Shown here one piece after another: positions 38,184 to 46,004 of a DNA stretch of 64,000 nucleotides; position 1 is the stretch's first letter; each line of letters opens with the position of its first letter. The DNA is taken from positions 124,001-188,000 of the forward strand of contig BQJK01000002.1 in assembly GCA_021604665.1 (NCBI GenBank), read 5' to 3'. Source of the DNA: Rhodomicrobium sp. (GTDB taxonomy: Bacteria > Pseudomonadota > Alphaproteobacteria > Rhizobiales > HXMU1428-3). The position numbers and the translations under genes were made by a program. The notes under the pieces are model-generated. The model did not search any database. It was not told the DNA's origin and worked only from the letters and a program-made list of their open reading frames with translations.

Positions 38184-39221
38184 TTACGAGCCGAGCTCAG
38201 ATGGTGATTTCATTTTCCATTCTGTCTCGAAAGTTTGCTTTTTTGTATCGGTGACGATGAGTTTTACGGTTGGCTGCTCAGTTGCCGCCTGAAAGCGGAA
38301 GCGGATGATTGGATCTTCGCTCAAAGAAATGGCGCCATCCACTTTCATGAGTTGCTCGCCGTCTATGTTGACTGTGATTTTCTCAACATAATGGGCTGGG
38401 ATATAATAGCCAGTTTCCTGGTTTAGCTGCATGCCAGAATAATTTGGGTGGCGCACCATGAGTTGGATTTCGCGTTGGGCAGGTGTTGATTGCAACTGTT
38501 TTGCCGTGTCACTTTTTGCCATGTCCCCTGAGGAGTGCTCATCTGATTTCATATCAGGTTTGGCAGTGAATTGACGCAGCTTCATACGGCCAATCGCAGC
38601 TATCCTTGCTTCCATATCTTTCATAGCTGGTGCTGAGCAACCGCCGGCGGCTTTCACATATTTTGCGACCATAAATAATGAGCCATCATTCATTTCTGCA
38701 ATGGCGCGGACATAGCTATATTGGTTGATACGGATGCGGGTTTCAAGATGCAGCGGACCAAGCTTGGGAGAAAGGTCAAACACAGCAGCGACTGGCACGG
38801 GGTTGTTATCGACCACCAGTGTCAGGGCTTTGATATATTGGCCGGGCTTGAATTGATTTGCTTTTATCACGATGGGCACCAACGCTGCATCATGTGCGCG
38901 GTAAGGGGCTTCCATTGTTAGTAAGCTATTCTCAGAATTTATAGCGCGGCTCTCAAACAGCTCTGTTTTTAATTCGGGCCAAACCGGGTCTTCTTCAATC
39001 ACTTGTTTTACAGCGGGGGCAGCTTTCGCGACAGGATCAGCTGCCATAACCGTATTGCGCCCTGTTAACGACGTGAAGGTGGTGGCGGTGAATGCCGCCG
39101 CGATAAGACAGCAAGCTAGCAGTCGAGAAATCTTCTGTTTGTAAATCAATGCCCCGCTATCAAAATGTTTAAGGCCAGAGCCTGAGTTTTTGTACGTTAG
39201 GGCTTTACAAGACATGTTCAT
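38184..39221 (-). CDS. SoxYZ-like carrier associated with quinoproteins
   Basis: 345-residue exported protein combining a SoxY-like half (about residues 75-205) and a SoxZ-like half (about 255-345). The carrier cysteine sits mid-chain in VKAAGGCSAPA, the counterpart of the SoxY GGCGG motif. The C-terminal half has REIQLMVRHPNYSGMQ and related SoxZ strands. Fused SoxYZ relatives of this type accompany PQQ-dependent dehydrogenases and are thought to serve a relay system. AGGAGG five bases before the ATG at 39221 fixes the start. Downstream partner of the metallohydrolase gene on the same strand, 192 bases apart. Confidence 0.8.
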   Translation of the reverse strand: MNMSCKALTYKNSGSGLKHFDSGALIYKQKISRLLACCLIAAAFTATTFTSLTGRNTVMAADPVAKAAPAVKQVIEEDPVWPELKTELFESRAINSENSLLTMEAPYRAHDAALVPIVIKANQFKPGQYIKALTLVVDNNPVPVAAVFDLSPKLGPLHLETRIRINQYSYVRAIAEMNDGSLFMVAKYVKAAGGCSAPAMKDMEARIAAIGRMKLRQFTAKPDMKSDEHSSGDMAKSDTAKQLQSTPAQREIQLMVRHPNYSGMQLNQETGYYIPAHYVEKITVNIDGEQLMKVDGAISLSEDPIIRFRFQAATEQPTVKLIVTDTKKQTFETEWKMKSPSELGS

Positions 39222-39413
39222 GAGTGCCTCCTCTGTCAGAGCGTTCATTGATTTGCAGCGCTCTTCGGTGTTCCCATCTGCCTGCGCTGAGAATGCTTGC
39301 CTGCATATAAAGGGGTGCTACAGTCTAGCATAGTTAGCGATGAGGTATATTTGAGTGTTTGTATTGCTTGATGCATTAAATATATGACTGTTTATTCTAT
39401 ATTTTTCAGCCTG

Positions 39414-40433
39414 TTACTCCCACTCCAGCTCTGCGAATGCGGCTGAGGCATTGCGGGGGTTGAATTCCTCAAACAATTTCCATTTTTCTTCTTCTTCTTT
39501 GGCGGCTTGTTTCTGGGCTTCTAACATTGTGCCACCATTGCTGATGATGCGGCGCAAATCGGTCGCTAATTTGTTCAGGTAGCGGATTTGATCTGTGGCC
39601 CCTTCTGGCCAGGGGAGCCAGGGGCCACCATGGCCGGGTATCAGATGGGTCGCCGGGATTTTGGCCAGTCTCTCCATTACTGTTTGCCAGCCGAGCAGAC
39701 TACCATCAACCACAGGTGTGTGCTCATGGAAAACAAGGTCACCTGACCATAGGATCTTTTGGCTTTCATCAAATACAACCAAATCCTGATTGGTGTGGCT
39801 GGTTGGTAGCGCCATTAAAGTCAGAGGGCGGTTGCCGAGATTGAGTTTCATCTCGTCTGTTACCGTCACTGAGGGGGGGATGGATTTTGTTCCGGCCATG
39901 ACATCTTTGCCGACAATTCTGGTTATGTTTTCAATATATATCTGGCCTTTATCGGCGACGGCGCGGGGCAGGTTTTTATGGCCAATGAAAATGCTTTTGC
40001 CATTTACAAAAGCGGCATTACCGAGATTATGATCTGGGTGGACATGGGTGTTTATGACATGGCTAATCGGTTTGTCTGTGACCTGGCGGAGGGCTTTATG
40101 AAAGCGGCTGCCATCACAGAAGCTGCCACCTGTATCGATGACGGCAACCGAAGTATCACCGATAATCAACCCTATATTGGCGATGGCGTTTAAATTATCT
40201 TTGGTGAAGGTTTCATGCCGACCTTTGCGGAGATAGACCCCTTTTGCCACTTGCTTCAGGTTGAAGGGGCGCTGCTCTAAGCTGGGGCAAGCGGGCGTGG
40301 CTGTCTCTGCCGCCTGGACCATTAAGGTGCCTAGTGGGATGATGAGGAAAAAGATTGCTAATATGGTTTTATAAAGAGGATTGCGCCGCAGATCGCCGCG
40401 CTTTAGATGGTTTTGTCGCCTCCAGCTCTTCAT
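39414..40433 (-). CDS. metallo-beta-lactamase-fold protein, quinoprotein relay type
   Basis: 339 residues with a basic N-terminus and a membrane/signal segment (LAIFFLIIPLGTLMVQAAE, about 27-45). The zinc hydrolase fold follows, with HVHPDH in NTHVHPDHNLGNAAF, further histidines in LPTSHTNQD, the bridging aspartate in LWSGDLVFHEHTP and the last histidine in LIPGHGGPW. The neighbouring SoxYZ-like carrier and CxxxCW protein match the known association of such periplasmic hydrolases with PQQ-dependent dehydrogenases. The substrate is unknown. Divergent from the CxxxCW gene. Confidence 0.82.
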   Translation of the reverse strand: MKSWRRQNHLKRGDLRRNPLYKTILAIFFLIIPLGTLMVQAAETATPACPSLEQRPFNLKQVAKGVYLRKGRHETFTKDNLNAIANIGLIIGDTSVAVIDTGGSFCDGSRFHKALRQVTDKPISHVINTHVHPDHNLGNAAFVNGKSIFIGHKNLPRAVADKGQIYIENITRIVGKDVMAGTKSIPPSVTVTDEMKLNLGNRPLTLMALPTSHTNQDLVVFDESQKILWSGDLVFHEHTPVVDGSLLGWQTVMERLAKIPATHLIPGHGGPWLPWPEGATDQIRYLNKLATDLRRIISNGGTMLEAQKQAAKEEEEKWKLFEEFNPRNASAAFAELEWE

Positions 40434-40657
40434 GCTGTCTGTATCCCTTCAAGTTCTGCCTCTATCTCTAAACCTTGGCCCTAGTTTTTTTGGCTTTAAC
40501 TTAGGGGCACATTTCACACCTAACTTACACGTCCAGTTCCGCTGGCGGCAATTCACAACGGCGTTAATGATTGGCTGTTTGAATTGGCTGATATTCTCGA
40601 GAGGATGGCTGAGCATGCATAATTTACTGCTGCCAAGCTTCGATATGGATTAGGCTA

Positions 40658-41416
40658 ATGAGTATGACATGGTTTTCACGGCAAAGTTGGCACGCCTCTC
40701 TAAAACGGTTTTTCGGGCCGAGAGGTATTACCGCCCCTAACCCTTCGCAGCGCAGAGCCGCCATTATGGGGCTGGTGATTGTTATTGCTGGTTGGGCTGG
40801 ACCAGTGCCTTTTCATCAGTGGTTTTCGTTTGAAGTCGTCATAGCGGTAGCAGCACCGGCTGATGAAGCAGATGAGCTGCGCTTTCCTGATGAGCCGCCA
40901 CCTGAACCTCAGAGTTATAAACTCGATAATTATCGTAGCATTGTGCCGCTCACCCTGTCTGGGGCAACGGTTGTTTCGGACGCTGAGGCATTCAAGCTTT
41001 ATGAGCGCGGGGATGTTGTTTTTATTGATGTTATGCCCTTTGTGCCGCGGCCGCCAAATTTGCCGAAGGGGATGATCTGGCGAGATAAGAAGCGGGCAAA
41101 TATTAAAGGGAGTAGCTGGCTTGCCAATGTTGGCTATGGCCGTTTACCTGATGAGATGGCGCGCTATTTTAAGACCCATTTGAAGCGTCTTAGCTCAGGT
41201 GATTTTGAGAAACCTTTGCTCTTTTATTGCCAAAAAGATTGTTGGATGAGCTGGAATGCCGCCAAGCGTGCCCTTCAATATGGCTACCAGAATGTTTACT
41301 GGTACCCGGATGGGACGGATGGCTGGGTCACTGTGGGCGGCAGTGTTGTGGCGGCAAAACCTCTCCCTCTGCCAGATATGACACGGGCTCTGAAACCGGC
41401 CTCAAAGAAAGACTGA
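40658..41416 (+). CDS. rhodanese-like CxxxCW protein of PQQ-dependent catabolism
   Basis: 252 residues. A membrane or signal segment at about 27-55 (MGLVIVIAGWAGPVPFHQWF) leads to a rhodanese-like domain: GATVVSDAEAFKLYERGDVV, FIDVMPFVP and the active-site loop FYCQKDCWMSWNAAKRALQY, closing with YWYPDGTDGWV. The C-x-x-x-C-W loop and the GTDGW ending are the marks of the PQQ-dependent-catabolism-associated family. The role is likely periplasmic support of a quinoprotein system. It is transcribed divergently from the other two relay genes; the dehydrogenase itself is not in the window. Confidence 0.82.
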   Translation: MSMTWFSRQSWHASLKRFFGPRGITAPNPSQRRAAIMGLVIVIAGWAGPVPFHQWFSFEVVIAVAAPADEADELRFPDEPPPEPQSYKLDNYRSIVPLTLSGATVVSDAEAFKLYERGDVVFIDVMPFVPRPPNLPKGMIWRDKKRANIKGSSWLANVGYGRLPDEMARYFKTHLKRLSSGDFEKPLLFYCQKDCWMSWNAAKRALQYGYQNVYWYPDGTDGWVTVGGSVVAAKPLPLPDMTRALKPASKKD

Positions 41417-41813
41417 GCAAGAAAATCTTAAATGAAAATCCTGCGCTTTTATGTCATTGTTTCTGCAGCTTAGCTGGCTGCTGCCTTCTAAAAGTGAGAG
41501 GTGCGGCTACAAGTATGGCAGGCAGACTTTAATGATAAAAGGGCATCACCAGAATTAACTCATATACCCTCAACAAGCAGTTTTGAGCTAATCCGGTAAT
41601 GCCCCAAATAGGCCTCACCCTGAGTGATAAGCCTGCAATATGTTGGTATTGAGACTTTTCACTGGGTGGTATGCAAACATCAAGGCGAGCTAATAGGCTC
41701 GCACGCTTGCCTTTTCATTAGCAATGAGCGCCCTGCTATCCTAGCCCCCCGTTTTGTTATCGGGTGTTGTTTTCGTAAGCGACCTAACCGGCGCTCAGCT
41801 GATGATTGCTGGC
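41417..41813. other. gene-free stretch
   Basis: About 400 bases between convergent genes. Short plus-strand frames here show no family resemblance. No strong terminator or repeat seen. Confidence 0.35.
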
Positions 41814-42002
41814 TTAAAGTCCGCGAATGATAACGCCGAAGAACAGCAGCAGGTAAGATACAAGCAGCACTTCGAAATAGTTACCGCGGACGATATCTGT
41901 CAGCACTGGTATATCGACGCCAAAATATTTGGCCGCAACAACAAGACCCGCCATAATGAATGACAGCAGAAAAATGATAAAGGACGGTGGTGTTAGTCTC
42001 AT
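41814..42002 (-). CDS. 62-residue two-helix membrane protein, unknown
   Basis: Two membrane segments (SFIIFLLSFIMAGLVVAAKY and FEVLLVSYLLLFFGVIIRGL) joined by a short loop FGVDIPVLTDIVRGN. The ribosome site GGGAG with a 7-base gap supports the ATG. I recall similar short proteins in alphaproteobacteria, with no known function. It follows the double-ACT gene on the same strand after 98 bases and may share its transcript. Confidence 0.72.
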   Translation of the reverse strand: MRLTPPSFIIFLLSFIMAGLVVAAKYFGVDIPVLTDIVRGNYFEVLLVSYLLLFFGVIIRGL

Positions 42003-42100
42003 GGGTTTTCTCCCCCCCGTTTGACAGATGACAAAAGTTTTGCCGCCTGTGTGAAAGATTTACAGACCTAAGCTTTTACTTAGATCAGAGGTTACAGAGT

Positions 42101-42628
42101 TCAGAGCTGATTTTCCTCAATTTCCAGGGTAATTTCCACCATAATATCTTCTGCAATGGCTTCAGCAGCCTGATTTAGCTGGTCTATGGTGAGATTTTCA
42201 GGCAAGCGGATCTCTGCTCTGGCGCAAAACATTGGCTCTCCTGCCATGCTGGCGGTGTAGATATTTGTCTCTAGATGATCGATCATGACGTTTTTTTCGC
42301 GCAGCATCTGGGTGATCTCATGGACGATGCCTTTATGATCCAGCCCTGTTAGTTCAATCACTGCGACCTCGCCTTCGCCGCTATGGTCTTGCGTCGCATC
42401 GAGGGCGATTTCTATGGTGATGCCCTTTTCAGAGAGGTTTACCAATGCTGCCATCAGCTTTTCAGCTTCTTGCTCTGGGGCGGTGAACTGGACGATACCA
42501 GCGAACTCGCCGCCAAGTTTGGCCATAGAGCTCTGCACCCAGTTGCCATCATGGCTTGCAATAACGGCGGCGATATCTTCAACAATACCGGGGCGGTCTT
42601 TCGACATGGCGGTTAGTACCAATTCCAT
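42101..42628 (-). CDS. double-ACT-domain protein, GcvR-like
   Basis: 175 residues made of two ACT domains: residues 1-80 (ELVLTAMSKDRPGIVEDIAA) and about 90-170 (VIELTGLDHKGIVHEITQML). This is the arrangement of GcvR, the glycine cleavage regulator that acts with GcvA in E. coli by protein contact. No gcv gene is nearby, so the regulatory target is inferred from family only; amino-acid binding is likely. Confidence 0.8.
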   Translation of the reverse strand: MELVLTAMSKDRPGIVEDIAAVIASHDGNWVQSSMAKLGGEFAGIVQFTAPEQEAEKLMAALVNLSEKGITIEIALDATQDHSGEGEVAVIELTGLDHKGIVHEITQMLREKNVMIDHLETNIYTASMAGEPMFCARAEIRLPENLTIDQLNQAAEAIAEDIMVEITLEIEENQL

Positions 42629-42766
42629 AGATTTATCTCCCGTTTAAATAGATTCTTCTTTTTTTGATGTTCATTCGCCCATCGCGCCGTGAGCTTATTT
42701 AGCTATGAATAATATTATTTTGCATCTCTTTGAACCAATTTTATTCTTAATGCGACAGATCTTATA

Positions 42767-42967
42767 GATTGCCTGCGTATCACTCCCATAAGGCAATCGA
42801 GGCCGGGTCCTTCCTCTCCCCTTACGTTCCTGTCCCCCGGTCGCTTTATATGTGATGCCTAATAAGCCCCCTGCCCCGAACGGTGCTTGTTTTGGTTTCG
42901 CACTATACCGCCAAAGGTTGCCCCTCCCCCCGATCGGGCTGGCCTTTGGCGGTTTTATTTTTTGAAG
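42767..42967 (+). ncRNA. candidate structured leader or small RNA
   Basis: Three hairpins can be drawn in order on the plus strand: GATTGCCT/AGGCAATC (42767-42798); GGCCGGG/CCCGGTC (about 42802-42844); and a terminator stem ACCGCCAAAGG/CCTTTGGCGGT (42907-42953) followed by TTTTATTTTTT. The terminator lies 63 bases before the moxR start, so the transcript is either a free small RNA or an attenuated leader. It matches no family I know. Promoter not identified. Confidence 0.4.
42907..42967 (+). terminator. intrinsic terminator upstream of moxR
   Basis: Perfect 11-bp stem ACCGCCAAAGG / CCTTTGGCGGT, 25-base loop, then TTTTATTTTTT. No coding gene ends upstream on this strand, which implies a non-coding or leader transcript. 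Confidence 0.75.
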
Positions 42968-43029
42968 TTTTTAATACGCCATGCTTAATTGAACTACTTG
43001 ACCCTGAAAATATAGTGCGAGCAGGCTTT

Positions 43030-43956
43030 ATGAAGAACACCCCCGCCGGGATGAATAGTAACGCAACACCCCCCAATGATTTTAGCCTTGAAGAGCTCAT
43101 AAACGGGCTTGATGACAGCGGTTATGTGGTTGACACAAACCTGGCTGTGCCTCTGCATCTGATGACAGAGCTTGGCCGCCCGCTATTGCTTGAAGGGGAT
43201 GCGGGGGTTGGGAAAACTGAACTTGCGGCCGCATTGGCAAGATATTTGGATACGAAACTGATCCGCCTACAATGCTATGAGGGGTTGGATGCGCATGCGG
43301 CTATTTATGAATGGAATTACCAGCGCCAACTTTTAGAGATTAGGTTGCATCAATCTGAATTAGAGGCAGGCCGCGCCCATGAAGTTGACCTTTACCGTGA
43401 AGATCTGCTGTTAAAACGGCCGCTACTGCAATCCATCACCGAAGAGATACGCCCGGTTTTGCTGATTGATGAAATTGACCGCGCTGATGAAGAGTTTGAG
43501 GCGTTTCTATTGGAAATTCTATCAGACTTTCAAATTACCATTCCTGAGTTTGGCACCATTAAAGCCACTGTCCGCCCTTATGTTATTTTAACCTCTAATG
43601 GCACGCGTGAGCTTTCTGATGCGCTAAGGCGGCGCTGCCTTTATGCTTTCGTCGATTACCCGACAGCTGAGCGGGAAGCGATTATTTTAGCCAAGCATAT
43701 TCCTGACATGGATGAAAAGCTGATTGCGCAGATTGTAAAGCTATTGGCAAAATTGCGGTTGATGGATTTGCGCAAGCGCCCCGGCGTTGCCGAAGCAATT
43801 GACTGGGCGCAAGCGTTGCTTTGCCTTGATGTGAAAGACCTTGAGGCTGTTGCAAGTAGCGCCAATAAAGACCAGGTTGAGCAAACATTGGCCTGCCTGC
43901 TGAAAACCAGGGAAGATCAGAACCGGATTAATCTCAACCATTTATTGCGCGCCTGA
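43030..43956 (+). CDS. MoxR-family AAA+ ATPase, CoxD-like
   Basis: 308-residue AAA+ ATPase. Walker A is LLEGDAGVGKTELAAALA, Walker B VLLIDEIDRADEEFEAFL, sensor 1 PYVILTSNGTRELSDALRRR. The segment IRLQCYEGLDAHAAIYEWNY is typical of the CoxD branch. MoxR proteins work with VWA-domain partners to insert cofactors or mature metalloenzymes, and the partner is the next gene. I use the ATG at 43030; the open frame runs back through the terminator to 42883, which cannot be translated sensibly. The client enzyme is not in the window. Confidence 0.88.
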   Translation: MKNTPAGMNSNATPPNDFSLEELINGLDDSGYVVDTNLAVPLHLMTELGRPLLLEGDAGVGKTELAAALARYLDTKLIRLQCYEGLDAHAAIYEWNYQRQLLEIRLHQSELEAGRAHEVDLYREDLLLKRPLLQSITEEIRPVLLIDEIDRADEEFEAFLLEILSDFQITIPEFGTIKATVRPYVILTSNGTRELSDALRRRCLYAFVDYPTAEREAIILAKHIPDMDEKLIAQIVKLLAKLRLMDLRKRPGVAEAIDWAQALLCLDVKDLEAVASSANKDQVEQTLACLLKTREDQNRINLNHLLRA

Positions 43957-43986
43957 TGATTTCTTTTAAAGCTTTCATAATAGCCG

Positions 43987-45171
43987 ATGCTGGAGGCGAG
44001 GTTGGTTGCACCTGCTAAAGATCCAAGCGCAAAAACTCCAGCCCTTTCGGCTCGTGCTGCTGAGGCGAAGTTGATTGCGTTTCTTAGTGAGCTGCGCGGC
44101 TCTGGCTTTCGTATTGGGCTTGGGGAATCACGCGATGCTCTTACCATTGCGCTTGGCGCCCCGGCGGCTGACCGGGCGCGGTTTCAATCCTCCCTCAGGC
44201 ATCTCCTTTGCTCCAGCCGTGAGGAGTGGGTGACGTTTGATGCTTATTTTCGCGCTCATTACGGGCAACAGCAAGACAGCGAAGCGGGGGAGCCAACAGA
44301 CAGCGCCGAGGGCGACACAGCCGGCGATAAGCCAACACCAAAATTTCAGATTGTTGCTGATTTTTATCATGGCGCGGATGCGGGCAAGGAAGGCGGTGCG
44401 GGGCGGAATGCAGCTGTCACCAAAACTGATTTCAGATTCTTAACTGACAGTGATGACTGGGAGGAAGCAGCTCGGTTGACCGAAGATCTGGCGCGGCGCA
44501 TTCAAAGCCGGCCAACACGGCGCTGGCGGCAGAAAGCTGGCGGCAAGCGCATTGATTTAGCGGCGACCGCACGGCGCTTACCTGGCAGTGATGGCGACCC
44601 GTTATGGCTTGGTTACCGGGCGCGCAGAAAGCGACCAATGCATGTGGTGGCCCTGCTGGATGTTTCTCATTCCATGTCTTATTACAGCCCGATGCTGGCG
44701 CGGTTTGTGCGCGGGCTGGTTCATAACTTTAAGGACTGTGAGGCCTTCTGTTTTCATATGGAGCTGAACCGGGTGACCGACCATTTGAAAGAAACCGACC
44801 TTGATGTGATGCGAGAGAAAATGGAGGCGCTTGAGAACTTATGGTATGGCGGCACTAATATTGGCCAAAGCATAGAGGCGTTTAACAAACGTTTTTTAAA
44901 AGAGACGGTGCGCCCGAACAGTGTGGTTTTATTATTTACAGATGGCTGCGATACCTCACCGCCGGAGGAGCTGCGCAAACCGCTTCGCGAATTACGGGCG
45001 AATGTTAGGCGGGTATTTTGGATTAACCCACTCAGGGAGCGATTGTTGAAAAGCGGGCTGACAAGCAGCAGCCCTTTGGCAGCGGCTTCGGGCGCTATTG
45101 ACGCGCAGCTTTCAGGTGATAGTTTCCGCTCACTGGCGGCGCTGGCGCGTGTGCTTTCCTCGCAAGGGTAG
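43987..45171 (+). CDS. VWA-domain protein, CoxE-like
   Basis: 394 residues. An N-terminal helical region (LIAFLSELRGSGFRIGLGES) and an acidic linker lead to a von Willebrand A domain with the MIDAS motif LLDVSHSMSYYSPM and later TDGCDTSPP. The VWA partner follows its MoxR-type ATPase by 30 bases, the standard CoxD-CoxE pair. In the carbon monoxide dehydrogenase system these two proteins mature the active site, but orphan pairs are widespread. A link with the quinoprotein-relay genes 1.6 kb upstream is only suggested by closeness. Confidence 0.88.
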   Translation: MLEARLVAPAKDPSAKTPALSARAAEAKLIAFLSELRGSGFRIGLGESRDALTIALGAPAADRARFQSSLRHLLCSSREEWVTFDAYFRAHYGQQQDSEAGEPTDSAEGDTAGDKPTPKFQIVADFYHGADAGKEGGAGRNAAVTKTDFRFLTDSDDWEEAARLTEDLARRIQSRPTRRWRQKAGGKRIDLAATARRLPGSDGDPLWLGYRARRKRPMHVVALLDVSHSMSYYSPMLARFVRGLVHNFKDCEAFCFHMELNRVTDHLKETDLDVMREKMEALENLWYGGTNIGQSIEAFNKRFLKETVRPNSVVLLFTDGCDTSPPEELRKPLRELRANVRRVFWINPLRERLLKSGLTSSSPLAAASGAIDAQLSGDSFRSLAALARVLSSQG

Positions 45172-45240
45172 AGCCCTCCGTATTTCCACCGCCCACCTCC
45201 TGACTTAACTCAGCTGATGATGAATGAGAGTTTGCGGCTT

Positions 45241-45993
45241 ATGTTTCGCTATAAATTAACGATAGAATATGACGGCACGCCTTTTGTTGGCTGGCAAGTG
45301 CAGAAGGAGGGGCTGTCTGTTCAGGGGCAGATTGAGGCGGCGCTGAAGAAGCTAACGGCTGAAGAGTGCCGGCCGAGCGGCTCGGGTCGGACGGATGCGG
45401 GCGTCCATGCGCTTGGGCAGGTTGCTCATATTGATCTATTACGAGAGTGGGAAACCGATAAAATTCGCGATGGGCTGAACTTTCACCTTAGGCCAGACCC
45501 GATCGCTATTGTGAAGGCTGAAACGGTTAGCCAAGAATTTGACGCGCGCTTTTCTGCCCGCCAGCGGCATTACCGTTATTTGGTGGTCAACCGCCGCCCG
45601 CATCTGACTTTAATGAAAGATCGGGCCTGGTTGGTGCCAAAGCAACTTAATGTCGAAGCGATGCATGCGGCGGCGCAGGATTTTACCGGGCATCATGATT
45701 TTACAACATTTCGCTCCGTGCATTGCCAGGCCAAAAGCCCGCTGAAGTCACTTGACCATTTCTCGGTGGCTGAGGCTGATGGGATGATCCGCTTTGACTG
45801 TGCGGCCCGGTCTTTTATGCATAATCAGGTGCGGTCTATGGTTGGCTCACTTGTGCAAGTTGGGCTTGGCAAATGGGGCGCAGATGGCATCGCAAAAGCG
45901 CTCGCGGCCAAGTCCCGCGCGGCTTGCGGCACAGTGGCCCCAGCTTGCGGGCTTTATTTCACCAGGGTTGATTTTGATACTGCCTCTCTATAA
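45241..45993 (+). CDS. truA: tRNA pseudouridine38-40 synthase
   Basis: 250-residue enzyme modifying positions 38-40 of tRNA anticodon stems. The start MFRYKLTIEYDGTPFVGWQV, the catalytic aspartate in GSGRTDAGVHALGQVAH, and RSFMHNQVRSMVGSLVQVGL are conserved TruA features. I use the ATG at 45241; the open frame begins 8 codons earlier. It ends 11 bases from the convergent RTX gene. Confidence 0.95.
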   Translation: MFRYKLTIEYDGTPFVGWQVQKEGLSVQGQIEAALKKLTAEECRPSGSGRTDAGVHALGQVAHIDLLREWETDKIRDGLNFHLRPDPIAIVKAETVSQEFDARFSARQRHYRYLVVNRRPHLTLMKDRAWLVPKQLNVEAMHAAAQDFTGHHDFTTFRSVHCQAKSPLKSLDHFSVAEADGMIRFDCAARSFMHNQVRSMVGSLVQVGLGKWGADGIAKALAAKSRAACGTVAPACGLYFTRVDFDTASL

Positions 45994-46004
45994 AGAGCCT
46001 CCGC

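Noticed and set aside
43987..45171. MoxR/VWA pair as proof of carbon monoxide dehydrogenase
   Set aside because: No coxM, coxS or coxL gene is present and orphan CoxD/CoxE-like pairs are common.
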